Counted from the first letter of the stretch, positions 42,948-53,704 are shown. The stretch: DNA of 64,000 nt from Aporrectodea caliginosa (GCA_020284085.1 JACEVL010000285.1:473177-537176), one strand, 5' to 3'. Program-made: numbers and translations. Notes: generated by a model from the letters alone, not told the origin.

Positions 42948-45900
42948 ATGGAGAAATTAAGTGTCAAAAAACAAGCAGAACTGAAGAAGATGTCTTCTGA
43001 AAGATTAAAACAGCGCTTGTTAAAGGCTGGTTTTGAAGAAGAGAAACTGGAAGATATGTCACGTGAGGACATGCTAGAAGCGCTAGCTGAAGTCTGGCTT
43101 AAAGAAGAAGCAGAAGAAGAAGAAGGTGCTGTCGGTGGTGCTGTGGAAAAGGTTACTGAGAAACCGCCTGGGCCTATGTCTATGGAGACGATGATGCAAT
43201 GGATGATGATGACAAGACAAGAAGAGAAAGAAAGAGAGGAGAAACGAAGAGAAGAAGCAGAGCGTGTGAGACAAGAAGAGAAAGAAATGCGACAGGAAGA
43301 ATTACGTCTTCAGAGAGAGAAAGAAGAGAAAGCAGAAAATGCCAGACAGGAAGAATTACGTCTTCAGAGAGAGAAAGAAGAGAAAGCAGAAAATGCAAGA
43401 CAGGAAGAATTACGTCTTCAGAGGGAAAAAGAAGAGAAAGCAGAAAATACAAGACAGGAAGAATTACGTATTCAGAGGGAAAAAGAAGAGAAAGCAGAAC
43501 AAGTTCGTGTAGCAGAACTTGAGTTGCAAAGGCAGCAATTTGAAATTCAATTAGAGCAATTGAGAAGAGATCGAGAAGATGCTGAAAGGAGAAGATTAGA
43601 GCAGATGATTGAATTTGAAAGGGCGCGGAAAAGTGACGAAGAGATACGTCAGCAACAGATTGAAGAGAAGAGACTACGTGAAGAAGAAAAGGAAAAAGTG
43701 CGAATTTCAGAGTTGGAGCGAGCAGAAGAGGTTAGACAAGAAGAACTGAAATTACAGAAAGAAAGCATGGAGAAGGCGGAAGAGGAAAGACAAGAACGTT
43801 TAAAGTTGGAACAACAAAAAATAGCATTAAAAGAAGCACAACTCAAAGAGGAGAAACAAAATAGAGAAGCTCAAGAACAAAGAAGGCAAGAAGAACGAGA
43901 AGAACAGAAAAGGAAACAAGAAGAAAGTGAAACGATGGTTTCGAAAATAAAGAAAATTGGTGATGCCATGAAACACGTGTTACCTAAAATGCCAAACGAT
44001 ATGATGGAGGTGCCATTATATTTTGAAACGGTTGAGAATGCGTTTCGTAGTTTCAACGTGCAAGAACAATTCTGGGTGAAGTTACTATTGCCATTGATGA
44101 CTCCGAAAGCTAGAACTGTTCTAAACAGATTGTCATTCGCTGATTTAGACGATTATGAGATCGTGAAACAGCACTTGTTAAAAGAATTCAAGTTGACACC
44201 GAGAGAGTACAGATCGAAGTTTATTGATGCGAAGAAGACAGCTGAAGAAACGTATACAATGTTTACAGCTAGGCTGAAGAACTTGCTGAACTATTATGTG
44301 AAAAGTCGCAAAGTGGAAAAGAATTTTGAGAAGCTGTTTGATTTATTAGTGGCGGATAAGTTGAAAGAATCACTACCACCAGGTCCACTACAGTTTGTAT
44401 TGTCGAAGGAAGGAACTGATTGTTACGAAGCTAGTGTTGTGGCAGACCTAGCGGACATTCATGTGAATAATAGAATTGGTTTGGCAATTCCGAATAAGAC
44501 AAGTTTTGGTTTTGTACCCAATGTAAAAAGAAATCAACAGTTCACTCCAAATTTTGGTTTTCATTGGAAGAGCAATCAAGAAACAGGAAATCAGTTCAGA
44601 GGTGCAGAAGTGAAACCAAATTCTCCGGTTGTTCACGAGAATAGAGAATCGATGATGGCCAGACAACGTCCGGTATATAACAAGTCACCACCAAGGTTTG
44701 TCGCAAGAGAAGGCAATGCATCGTTTACTCCATATAAGAGAAAAGAAAGCATCGAACAACGAGGTGCAGTGGTGAAACGTTGTCATAACTGCGGATCAGA
44801 CAGGCATTTGATGAAATTCTGTCCAGTTCCTGTTACAGCCTCAAATTATGGAAAACAAGAACATTCGAGGGTGAATCGAATTCAAGTGGTTGATAATTCT
44901 GAAAGTCAAGCCACAGAACATCAGAACAATGAAACTGAAGTAAAGTCAGTGATGAAATGTCACCTTTCACCTGATATTCAGAAAGAAATTCTATTGCACA
45001 ATGGAATGCAGAAAGAAATGGCTGGAAAAGATGAAAGTACAACATTAAAGAAAGTGTTATTACAGTACGTCGAGGTAGAGATTCGTGGAACAGCAGGAAA
45101 AGAACCAATAAAAGTAAAAGCACTGATTGATTCTGGAGCAGAGGTTCCGGTGATTAGTGAAGAATTACTGGAAGGCATGAAGGTGGAGCAGATTGGAAAA
45201 GTGAACTTACAATGCGTGGCAGGAGATGCCATTCCTGCAAAGCTAGTGAAAGTTGATGTAAGGCTGTGTTGTAACGATGTGGAAGAAGAGATAATTCCGC
45301 ATAAAATCAAATGTTCACTGACACCGTATGTAACATTGATGTGTGCTAGTATTGCAAAAATGGGAAGCACAGAAAGATTCTTGTTGCATCCAGAAATCAT
45401 TGCAGAACTTAAAGCCGTGCCACAAGTGAAAATGATACAAGGAGATGTGCAAGCGAATGTAACGACGAGATTGCAGAGTCAGCGAAAGAAAGTGGTAGAT
45501 GTCGAAGAGGAAAGTGAAACTGAAAGTTCAAGTGAGGAGGAAAACGAAAGCGATGATCAACAAAGTTTAATGCAAGACGGTATAACAGCAGAGATGAGTG
45601 AACAAGAGATGGCTGCATGCAAGAATGGTAATCTAAATGAAACGAAAGAGGATAATGATTGTGATGTGGCGATAGGAGATTTGTTTGAAGAAAATGAGAA
45701 AGATGAAGAACAACAGATGCAGATTGCAGACGCAAAGAAATTCGAAGAACAGCAGAGACAAGATGAATCATTGAAAGCATGGTGGAATTTAGCGCCAGAT
45801 AAAGAATCTGAATTCTGCGTGGTAAATGGCTTACTGTACAAGAGATATCGAATATTAGAGCAAACGATATATCAATTGGTGTTACCAAAAGAGCGACGAA

Positions 45901-47594
45901 TGAAAGTGATGGAGTTGGCTCACGAATCAGTATTTGGAGGACATCTTGGAGAAGAGAAAACTAGAGAACGAATAAAGTTATCTTTTACGTGGCCAAAGAT
46001 GAGAAGAGATATAGTGAAATTTTGCAAATCATGTGAGAAATGTCAATTAAAGGCAAGAAGTTTGGTGATGGACAGGGTTCCTATCACTCCAATTCCAAGA
46101 GAAGATGTGGCGTTTAGAAGAATTACGGTGGATTGTGTAGGACCAATCGAGCCAGCATCTGCTGCAGGTCACAAGTACTGTTTATGTATTGTCGATTCTT
46201 GCACAAGATGGCCTACAGTGTTTCTGTTGAAATCATTAACTGCAAAAGCTGTATGTGATGCTTTGATGGAGTTGTTCATGAACGTTGGTGTACCTTCAGT
46301 GATCACAAGTGACCAAGGAACAAATTTTACTGCGAGTCTGACAAGAGAATTTCTGAATTTAATGGGGTGTAGTCCAAGATTTGATACGCCAGGTCATCCA
46401 GAGGCAGCTGGATTAGTAGAAAGATGGAACCAAACATTCAAGAAAATGATCCATCATGTAATTGTTGACAATCCAAGGCAATGGCATAAAGTAATTCCGT
46501 TTACAGTGTGGGCATTACGAGAAGTACCGAATGCAACTACTGGAATTGCTCCTTATATGTTGGTGTATGGAAAGATTCCGCGTGGACCATTGGCAATTTT
46601 AAAAGAAAGTTGGACAAGAGAAATTAATTTACCACCTCATATTGGAATCCAACCAGAAAAGTACTTGAAAGACATGAAAGCAAATATGGAAAAAGCATTA
46701 CTGTTTGCAGAATCATATTCACGAGAGAAGCAATTACAGTATACGAATCAATACAACAAAAGAGCGAAACATAAAGAATTTGAACCGGGTGAAAAAGTCA
46801 TTGTGTTATATCCGACTTCAACGAATAAACTGATTTCACGATGGCATGGTCCATGTACTGTCATACAACGAAGGTCAAAGTACTCTTATTTGATTGACAT
46901 GGGTGACGATTGTCGAAAGATAATTCACGCAAATAAAATCAGAAAGTACATTACAAGAGCAATGAGTTGTGGATTAATCGTTGAAGAAGATGAAGACTTT
47001 GGTTCAGTGGTTGAGTTGTTGACGAAGAATGACTTGCAAGATGAAAAGAATTCACTGAATCTTGATCCTGATCAGATTAACCATTTAACATTGACTCAAC
47101 AAAAACAATTGCTGGAAGTACTAAACAAATATTCTGATCGCTTTTCTGAAAAGCCTGGACTATGTACATTGGTTGAACATGAAATCGAACTGAAACCGGA
47201 ATTTCGTGAAAAAGAATTTATGGCTTACCGAATTCCACTCATCTATCGAGCAGAAGTTGAACGACAAATTAAAGAAATGCTTCAAGCCAACATTATAAAA
47301 CCATCTTCGAGCAGAATGGCAAGTCCGCTGGTTATTGTTAAAAAGAAAGACGGTTCTCTAAGACTTGCCTGCGACTACAGATACATTAACTCGTTCAATG
47401 TGGATTGTAAATATCCGATGCCAGGATTGTGTCAGAAAGATGTTTTGCACAAAGTTGGAAAATCAAATGTGATCTCGATTTTTGACATGTTCGAAGTGCT
47501 TGACTGGACTTGTCCTGTTAAGCATTTAACTGATCAATGGAAAACTGCTTTTGTTATGTTTTTGATGTTGGACTGTTTGTACTGTGGTAATTAG
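42948..47594 (+). CDS. Gag-pol polyprotein: gag, protease, integrase, partial RT
   Basis: 1,548 codons, ATG to TAG. Residues about 60-330 are a charged coiled coil with four 18-residue repeats; a gag capsid-like helical region follows (350-500) and a CCHC zinc knuckle (CHNCGSDRHLMKFC, about 612-625). An aspartic protease motif LIDSGAEVPVISEE lies at about 726. Integrase follows: H2C2 finger (HESVFGGHLGEEK, CKSCEKCQ, about 991-1030), catalytic Asp in ITVDCVGP (1,060), Asp in TSDQGTNF (1,121), Glu in LVERWNQ (1,157), and a C-terminal HGPCTVIQRRSKYSYLI module. Only then does RT begin (AYRIPLIYRAEVERQI, 1,426; SPLVIVKKKDGSLRL, 1,459). The frame fails at about 1,525, before the YxDD motif. Confidence 0.92.
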   Translation: MEKLSVKKQAELKKMSSERLKQRLLKAGFEEEKLEDMSREDMLEALAEVWLKEEAEEEEGAVGGAVEKVTEKPPGPMSMETMMQWMMMTRQEEKEREEKRREEAERVRQEEKEMRQEELRLQREKEEKAENARQEELRLQREKEEKAENARQEELRLQREKEEKAENTRQEELRIQREKEEKAEQVRVAELELQRQQFEIQLEQLRRDREDAERRRLEQMIEFERARKSDEEIRQQQIEEKRLREEEKEKVRISELERAEEVRQEELKLQKESMEKAEEERQERLKLEQQKIALKEAQLKEEKQNREAQEQRRQEEREEQKRKQEESETMVSKIKKIGDAMKHVLPKMPNDMMEVPLYFETVENAFRSFNVQEQFWVKLLLPLMTPKARTVLNRLSFADLDDYEIVKQHLLKEFKLTPREYRSKFIDAKKTAEETYTMFTARLKNLLNYYVKSRKVEKNFEKLFDLLVADKLKESLPPGPLQFVLSKEGTDCYEASVVADLADIHVNNRIGLAIPNKTSFGFVPNVKRNQQFTPNFGFHWKSNQETGNQFRGAEVKPNSPVVHENRESMMARQRPVYNKSPPRFVAREGNASFTPYKRKESIEQRGAVVKRCHNCGSDRHLMKFCPVPVTASNYGKQEHSRVNRIQVVDNSESQATEHQNNETEVKSVMKCHLSPDIQKEILLHNGMQKEMAGKDESTTLKKVLLQYVEVEIRGTAGKEPIKVKALIDSGAEVPVISEELLEGMKVEQIGKVNLQCVAGDAIPAKLVKVDVRLCCNDVEEEIIPHKIKCSLTPYVTLMCASIAKMGSTERFLLHPEIIAELKAVPQVKMIQGDVQANVTTRLQSQRKKVVDVEEESETESSSEEENESDDQQSLMQDGITAEMSEQEMAACKNGNLNETKEDNDCDVAIGDLFEENEKDEEQQMQIADAKKFEEQQRQDESLKAWWNLAPDKESEFCVVNGLLYKRYRILEQTIYQLVLPKERRMKVMELAHESVFGGHLGEEKTRERIKLSFTWPKMRRDIVKFCKSCEKCQLKARSLVMDRVPITPIPREDVAFRRITVDCVGPIEPASAAGHKYCLCIVDSCTRWPTVFLLKSLTAKAVCDALMELFMNVGVPSVITSDQGTNFTASLTREFLNLMGCSPRFDTPGHPEAAGLVERWNQTFKKMIHHVIVDNPRQWHKVIPFTVWALREVPNATTGIAPYMLVYGKIPRGPLAILKESWTREINLPPHIGIQPEKYLKDMKANMEKALLFAESYSREKQLQYTNQYNKRAKHKEFEPGEKVIVLYPTSTNKLISRWHGPCTVIQRRSKYSYLIDMGDDCRKIIHANKIRKYITRAMSCGLIVEEDEDFGSVVELLTKNDLQDEKNSLNLDPDQINHLTLTQQKQLLEVLNKYSDRFSEKPGLCTLVEHEIELKPEFREKEFMAYRIPLIYRAEVERQIKEMLQANIIKPSSSRMASPLVIVKKKDGSLRLACDYRYINSFNVDCKYPMPGLCQKDVLHKVGKSNVISIFDMFEVLDWTCPVKHLTDQWKTAFVMFLMLDCLYCGN

Positions 47595-47885
47595 AAGTTT
47601 TTGCAGTAGGAGCTGTTTTAACTGCAGATGGATGATAAAGGAATAGAACGCCCTGTATCATTTATACTATTGTTTGGGCTCTAAATAAGTTGAAAGAGAT
47701 AATAATTGGATCTAAAGTTCACATCTTTACCGATCACAATCCTTTAACTTATCTGACTGAATCTATGTCTAAGTCTGCTAAACTGGTGCGTTGGGCTTTA
47801 GCACTGCGAAACTTTTGATGTAGAAGTTAATTATAAGAAAGGACGATTAAATGTTGTAGCAGATTGTTTATCTAGATTATAAGAT
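47595..47885 (+). pseudogene. RNase H remnant after an internal deletion
   Basis: Downstream of the stop, broken frames read GAVLTADG and PVSF (RNase H start), then GSKVHIFTDHNPLTYLTESM, AKLVRWALAL and LNVVADCLS, the C-terminal part of RNase H. The RT palm with YxDD and the start of RNase H are missing between 47,590 and 47,610. No coding follows before the LTR, so RNase H is the last domain of this pol. Confidence 0.85.
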
Positions 47886-47997
47886 TGTTTATATTACTGT
47901 TTTGTATAGTATTAAGTTTATTGCATAATTTAGTACATGATGATTTCGCAAATTTTTAAGTTTAATTTGCTCAATCCAAAGAAAGGGAATGAGGTAA

Positions 47998-48452
47998 TGT
48001 GAACTAATGTTTTGCATATATAATGAGCACAGGTGTTCCTTAGGTTGAGATATATTATATATAATGTGTATTCGATTAGTTAAGCGGTTTTAGTCTTAGG
48101 CTTTATTTGCGCTGTCGGCTGTCGTGGGTTTGGCCTAAAGTAGCCTAAATATTGGCTGACGGTAGATTTGTTTTTTGCACAAAGTGCAGATAGCGCCAAA
48201 CTTAAAAACTGCTGATGACAGTGAATTTGAATATATACAGTGTAGTAGTTGTTTTAATGCAGTAGAGAGCTGTATGTTGGAGTAACAGTCGAGTTGTGTT
48301 TGATGAATAACTATGTTTAAAGAAAACATTCAAAGAACTGTGTCAATTTAATTTCTTAAACAGTTAGAAGACTTTGAGCAATTTATATGTAGAGATACAA
48401 GGAAAGTTCTTGAGTTAGGTCACAACTAAGAAAGTAGAAGAGTTTGGTAACA
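47998..48452 (+). repeat. Right LTR of the gypsy element
   Basis: TGTGAACTAATG... to TTTGGTAACA, aligned with the left LTR. It retains a short AT-rich extension (ATATATTATATATAATGTG) absent from the left copy. Confidence 0.85.
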
Positions 48453-48454
48453 AT

Positions 48455-48775
48455 GGCCATTTGCCCTGTGTTTAGAAAATAAGAGCGAGATGTCGGCAGT
48501 AAAGATAATGTAAAGGATGGGTCCAAGTACCGAGCCCTGGGGACTCCAAATTTAATCCTGACCCACTCAGTCCTGGAGTCTCCAAGGACAACCATCTGCG
48601 AGCGGTCTGTGAGGTAGGATTTAGACCAAAGGAGGGGATACCAGAAAGGCCACAGGATAACTGTAATCGCTGAAGCAGAATCTTCGTGATCCACCATATC
48701 AAAAACAGATGAGACGTCAAAAAGTGCCAAGAGAGAGAGGTGAGACTGATCAATAGCTACAGATATATCCGACAT
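48455..48775 (-). mobile_element. LINE reverse-transcriptase fragment (family Y)
   Basis: Minus strand: LALFDVSSVFDMVDHE (motif A, F-D-x-V-D-H), then in a second frame LQRLQLSCGLSGIP and LWSKSYLTDRSQMVVLGDSR, followed by WVRIKFGVPRA (motif B region). A LINE RT palm broken by frameshifts, directly abutting the gypsy LTR, so the gypsy element probably inserted into it or next to it. Confidence 0.8.
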
Positions 48776-49136
48776 TGTACCTTATCTATGAGTTGAGTAA
48801 TACATATTTTTGTGTTTTGGCGGCCACATTGGCGGCCATCTTGGATAGTACTATTCCCACACTATTGCCACTACAGTATTTCGATTCCTTAACCATGAAC
48901 AATTGAACATAATACATTTGACACTTCTTTGCTTTTTTATCCTACCGATATGCTGAGATATACAATTATACATATTTTTGTATTTTGTTGGCCATCTTGG
49001 CCGCCATCTTGGCAAGTATTAAAACTCAATTCCATGGTAGAATCAACACTTCGTTTCTAACTGCAGCGTAATTATGAGCTAATACCTTCTATGCATGATA
49101 CATCTTCATTATGAACAAAAACGTATTGACGTCGAC
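48776..49136. repeat. Spacer with GGCGGCCATCTTGG words
   Basis: Two related 45-base blocks (48,815-48,850 and 48,968-49,012) share TTTTTGT-TTTT-GGC and GGC(C)GCCATCTTGG, an imperfect direct repeat. Otherwise nothing recognised. Confidence 0.5.
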
Positions 49137-49346
49137 GACGAAGTGGGATAGATTTCTACTCCATGACACTTTGAACTGAAATAACTTTCTCAGACAACAT
49201 GACATTGTGATGGTTTTGATGTGAGAATAAAATTATGTCAGTGGTCTTAACTTGTAAACGCATGGAACGTTAAATTATAACAGCCTAAAGTTGTTCCGCA
49301 ATCAGCATCCAAACACCGCTTGGGTAGAAATCTACCCCACTTCGTC
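49137..49346. mobile_element. Short MITE-like inverted repeat (210 bp)
   Basis: GACGAAGTGGGATAGATTTC at 49,137 and, read inward from 49,346, GACGAAGTGGGGTAGATTTC: 22 of 23 terminal bases match. The flanks show no clear target duplication. No coding capacity. Confidence 0.6.
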
Positions 49347-49690
49347 CTATGAAGGTTAAGGAGCTTTTGCACAATTTCAGAGGGGATGAGACTCGAGGCC
49401 GGGATAGAGAAAGGTATGATGATGATGAGCGAGTAGACCCAGGCTGTTGGATGGTGAATAGGTGGCAAATGTAGGAGGGTTTAGGCGTCTGAGGGCCGTT
49501 GTAGGTAAGAGATACTATTTTGTGATGGATGCGCTGAGGGACTTTTAGCCAATGGAGTGATTTGAGAGATTATGTGCTGGTGTTTGGGAGTTTTGATGAC
49601 TGCGCGCGCGAGAGCCGTATGGACTGTTTGCAGGCGTTTTATTTTAGAAGAGTCGATGTTGTAAAAAAAGGGAATTACAGTGTTGTACAA
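49347..49690 (-). mobile_element. LINE fragment, RT end (family Z)
   Basis: Minus strand frame contains DSSKIKRLQTVHTALARAVI and KTPKHQHIISQI, the R-L-Q-x-[IV]-Q-N-x-L-A-R-A motif near the C-terminus of CR1/L2-type LINEs. It is truncated on both sides and joins head-on with the plus-strand LINE at 49,690. Confidence 0.75.
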
Positions 49691-50458
49691 GGCTCTGGGT
49701 TTGGACCATCTGGCTATATTGTCAACGCCTCTGACCTTCAGCCAGTCGATCAGCAGAACCTGATCGTCAAGTACGCTGATGACACGTATTTGATCGTCGG
49801 TGCCTCGAAGAGAGCAACTGTCTCCATAGTGCTTGACCACATCGCGACATGGGCAGCCCGCAACAACTTACGCCTAAACGCATCCAAATCCCGAGAGATG
49901 TTGATTCGCCGGCGCAGCAACATCGAATTGCCACCAACCATCGCCGGAGTAGAGCGCGTTGCCACCATGAAGATCCTGGGAGTGACCATACGAGAAGACC
50001 TTGGTACATCCACACACATCAATGGAATATTGTGGGTCTGCTCGCGCTCCCTGTATGCCCTTCGCGTCCTGAGGTCCTACGGCCTTCCTACAACGGCGCG
50101 GCATGACGTGGCAAGGGCAACAACCGTGTCCCTTCTGCTTTATGCGGCGCCAGCCTGGTGGAGCTTCACTAAAGCTGAGGACAGAAATAGGCTGGATCGA
50201 TTTCGACAAACAAAGATCGCGACGAATGGGCTATCTCCCTGGCAACGCGCCTGACGTCTCGGAGATGGTATGCGAAGCGAGGACAGACTGCTGACGGCAG
50301 TCAGCAGAAATACATCCCACGTCCTGCGGAGCTTGATTCCGCCTGTCATCAAGCGAAGTTACAGCCTTCGCCCTAGAACTCACGATTTTGCATTACCAGC
50401 TAAGGATGATAAGAACTACATCCCTAGGGTCCTCTATAGGAGGTTGCTCAAAAAATAA
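49690..50458 (+). mobile_element. LINE fragment, RT C-terminal half (family X)
   Basis: GSGFGPSGYIVNASDLQPVD, VKYADDTYLIVGAS (catalytic Y-A-D-D), NNLRLNASKSREMLIRR, MKILGVTIREDL and LLLYAAPAWWSF; after a frameshift near 50,230 it ends RPRTHDFALPAKDDKNYIPR and a stop at 50,458. It starts at the same point of the protein as the copy at 39,515 (GSG), so both are 5'-truncated at a similar place. Confidence 0.85.
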
Positions 50459-50510
50459 CCCCTGAACTAACAATAACCTATAGAATTTTAATAACTAATC
50501 TCTTTTCACT

Positions 50511-50823
50511 TTACCTTGTAACCGGTTGCGGTTTGTCAACCTGATTCACATTAAACGAATATATATATATATGTATATATAGTACTGTAGTCGAGCTTGG
50601 AATGAGCAATTGAGGTGGCTGTTGTGCATGCGCTCTTGTAATCAAGTATTGGGCGAAATCGACGAAGTTCACGGATGTGCATATAGCAGATGCATGATAG
50701 CTGGGTGATGTGGTCGGAAAAGGTAAGGTTGTTATCGAAGATGATTCCAAGATCGCCGACAGGCGAAGAGTAAGGTGCGACAGGTAGACTCACATTGAAC
50801 AATTGTCCAATAATCTGGGCCAC
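50511..50823 (-). mobile_element. LINE fragment (family Y)
   Basis: Minus strand: VSLPVAPYSSPVGDLGIIFD, NNLTFSDHITQLSCICYMHI and LDYKSACTTATSIAHSKLDY are the connection region of an RT (L-G-x-x-x-D, S-K-L-D-Y). Interrupted by a short TA run near 50,562. Confidence 0.85.
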
Positions 50824-50840
50824 ACAATTTGACTAACATG

Positions 50841-51773
50841 CAGTGATGGGCACAATTCCATTTTGAAAATACTTTTCTATTTTGAAAATAGAAAATACTA
50901 TTTTATTTTCTATTTTCAAAATACTTTTGAAAACTATTTTGTAGAAGTGTTTTCAAAATAGTTTTAAATAGTATTTTGGAGAATGAAAATGCTTTTCCAA
51001 AATACTTTCCAACATACTTTTCTAAAGTACTTTTCATAAATAAATTTGACAAAACTTCTGCCAAAATTATTATTTTAATGTAAAAATGCTTAATTAATAA
51101 TCTTCAGCCCACGTCAACTACTTGTGAGTGTGTTGTATCAGGATATAGGCCTATATCAGGTTCTGTTTGGTCTTCCTTTCTTTGCATTATAATACCTATA
51201 TCAAGAACTGTTCTTGGTGAACGAGCGTGTTCCATTGCTAGACCTGCAATTTGGAACTCCCTTCATGTGTATGTGCGCTCTGATCAGTGGCTTGTGTTAT
51301 TTCGTTCTCAACTTAATATTGTCTCTATGAAACCGCTTATCCACCATCAAAGGCTGCCTTTCTTGTCTCAATGTTAAGGACTGATCTTCTGGATATTGAC
51401 CTGATTACGGCTTGATTTTGGTCTGCCGTCAGTCTATTCCTTGTGCATTAGACACCGGCACAATAGAAGTTACTAATTGCAATTGCAGTTATATCAAATC
51501 TTCAAGTCATTAGAAACTACATATCACTGTCAAGCACACTAATGCGATGTAACGGTAGCCTACACACTAGTGAGTAGCAATAAAAGTTGAAAATGTTGAT
51601 TTCGCAAAAGTATTTTGAAAAACTATTTTCAAAAGTATTTTCCAAATAACTTTATTTTGTATTTTCAAAATAGTTTTGAAAAGTATTTTATGAAAGTATT
51701 TTTAAAATATTTTTGAAAAGTATTTTATTTTGTATTTTCAAAATACTTTTGAAAAGTATTTTGCCCAACACTG
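50841..51773. mobile_element. hAT-type element with a nested LINE tail
   Basis: Starts CAGTGATGGGCACAATTCC and ends AAGTATTTTGCCCAACACTG; flanks CTAACATG and CTAATATG form an 8-base duplication with one mismatch. Subterminal regions are arrays of TTTTGAAAATACTTTT and its complement. At about 51,210-51,400 a plus-strand LINE C-terminus is nested (SRTVLGERACSIARPAIWNS). Confidence 0.85.
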
Positions 51774-51859
51774 CTAATATGTATACGCTATACGTAAGTA
51801 AGTAACTAGGTTGGCTTGCTATAATCGCTTGAATAGGGGAGAATGTAGGTTTTCGTGTC

Positions 51860-52055
51860 TATATATATATATATATATATAACAATGTATGATGGAAGCT
51901 GGTCACGACAATTTGTTATGTGGTAGATCGCAGAGTTTGTATTGCAAACGTACAACATTTATATTGCTCGGAGAGGACAGATGAAGGTTCACATTAGTGA
52001 AATTGCTTCTTTTAGTACTACAAAAACGAAGATTGCGGGAGCAGTGAGATCTTTT
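51860..52055 (+). repeat. Dispersed repeat copy, partner at 38,020
   Basis: TA run (51,860-51,880) followed by TGGTCACGACAATTTGTTAT and the shared GTGGTAGATCGCAGAGTTTG and TTTTAGTACTACA blocks seen at 38,020-38,130. Unknown repeat family. Confidence 0.5.
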
Positions 52056-52560
52056 GTACAATGGTCGGGTAGATAGGCTAGTTTGTTTAATAGCTCGAGG
52101 AGGCCAATAATGACGAATTCTGTTTTCGAAGGGTTAAGGCATAGCAGGATAGCGGTCATCCAGGCTGAAATCTGGGTTATGGTGTTACGTAGATGATTTA
52201 GTGCATCGGGAAGGGAGTGTGGAAAGAAAAATATGAAGAGTTGTGTGTCGTCGTTATAGAGGTGACGATCTGCAGAAGATGATGAAGTGAGTTTGCTGAG
52301 TGGCGAGGTGTAAAGAATGAACAGCAGAGGACCGAGAACAGAACCTTGAGGAGCACCGCAGGTGAGGGTGTGCGGATTAGATGAGTGAACAGAGGCATTG
52401 AGAGTGAAAGAGCGGGAGAAAAGGTATGAATTGATCCAAGATAGAGCTGTACCAGAGATTCCAAATACAGAGGAGAGGCGTTTGATAAGAAAATAAGGAG
52501 AGAATGGTCAATTTTTATCGAAGGCGGCGGAGATGTCTAAGAGGCACAAACAAGCTCTGA
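52056..52560 (-). mobile_element. LINE reverse-transcriptase fragment
   Basis: Minus strand frames read VFGISGTALSWINSYLFSRS, LTCGAPQGSVLGPLLFILYT (motif B, G-x-P-Q-G-S-x-L-x-P), then NDDTQLFIFF (motif C with D-D) and AWMTAILLCLNPSKTEFVII. Well conserved but frame-broken; a CR1/L2-type RT. Confidence 0.88.
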
Positions 52561-53132
52561 CTATTGCAATGCATTAAGTTTATGAATGAAGCGGTGGTTC
52601 GCAGTATAGCCGGACCTGCGTCATGTTCCACCAATGAGCGGTTGCTGGACGGAATTGTAACGTGCGTTCAAGCGCTGTTGCCCACTCAATCGAAGAAACT
52701 TGATCCAGAGACTCGACATCATGGCATCTCTCAGCTGCACATTGGAATACGTTAGTTGTGTCCACATACGTCATTGGTTACTCTTCTAGTTTTCTGTGAA
52801 TTGCTTCGTTTCCTGACGAATGGTGTATTCTCAATGACATTAACATCTCTTCTAATAGCGCAGGCAACGATTTTGTCAGTTATAGCAAATATTCTATTAC
52901 ATTACATTGCATGCGTCCACTACATTCCAAAGAGTAATCGGTATTCACTTGTGCCATTTACTCTTTTATTGCCACAATTTATCCAGAAACCTCGCACTTA
53001 GTTTTTCTTTTCCTGTCATATAAGTGTACAATGCAATACAATGCAATACCAGATTAAGAGCATTCAATAAACTATATCGTCGCTACACATTTTAGTCCAA
53101 GTCATCCAGCTTCAGTTGCAGGAGGTCGAATC
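52561..53132. other. Unassigned sequence
   Basis: A 63-codon plus-strand frame at 52,564-52,755 has no recognised domain. TACAATGCAATACAATGCAA near 53,028 is a short tail-like run of the LINE type. Confidence 0.4.
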
Positions 53133-53595
53133 CAAAGATGGGCACGTTTAACTAAATTGACAATCGATTAGAATTAGCTACTGGAATTTGCTAATCGATT
53201 AGATTTAGAATTAGCAGAAGCTAATCATTTAGCAATTAGAATTAGTACGATAATTCATGCATAATTTGTTTCACAAATTTGTCAAATTTTAATTAAAGCA
53301 CAGCAAATGACAGCACAAGTTCCTGCAGTTTCTTTGGCTCGCATGGTTTCCATGATGGCATACGATATTGTGGACTCTCAATAGATTTACGAAACCTTAA
53401 GTTTCCACTTCAGAACTGACTGACTCAAGTAGTTTGACATAGAAGTTTTAAAATCGTTCGTAAAAATTTCAAAAAATCTAATCGATTCAAATTTGTTAAA
53501 AATTGCTAATCATTTAGAATTAGGATTCGGCGACAGCTAATGGAATAGAATTACACTGTAGAATTAGCCGCTAATCGATTCGTTACCCATCTCTG
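53133..53595. mobile_element. hAT-type MITE (463 bp)
   Basis: Perfect 8-base duplication GTCGAATC (53,125-53,132; 53,596-53,603). Ends read CAAAGATGGGCACG and, from the right inward, CAGAGATGGGTAACG. The interior is built of CTAATCGATTAGAATTAG-like repeats in both orientations. Confidence 0.9.
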
Positions 53596-53704
53596 GTCGA
53601 ATCCATGTCGTCGCGTGGTCAGTGCTTTCATCAAGCGTTTTAAAGTAGACTGTAGGCCTATTCCTTAATTGACTTCTGTAATGCGTGAACGCCCATGGAG
53701 CCCT

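Larger units (their letters stand above)
42253..48452 (+). mobile_element. Ty3/gypsy LTR retrotransposon, Gmr1-like gene order
   Basis: LTRs of about 413 and 455 bases (42,253-42,665; 47,998-48,452) both begin TGTG and end ACA, and align over most of their length. Inside are a primer-binding site, a tandem repeat leader, a 1,548-codon gag-pol frame and a purine-rich tract (AAAGAAAGGGAATGAGG) just before the right LTR. Integrase is coded before reverse transcriptase, the order known from Gmr1-type elements. A deletion removed the RT core and much of RNase H, so this copy is dead. No matching target duplication was found. LTR differences indicate considerable age. Confidence 0.9.

Noticed and set aside
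45409..45888. 159-codon minus-strand frame within the gag-pol gene
   Set aside because: Antisense to a codon-biased, purine-rich coding strand; no domain.
49562..49690. Start of the 230-codon plus-strand frame as a gene start
   Set aside because: The first 43 codons are antisense to the neighbouring LINE fragment; only the part from 49,690 is LINE coding.
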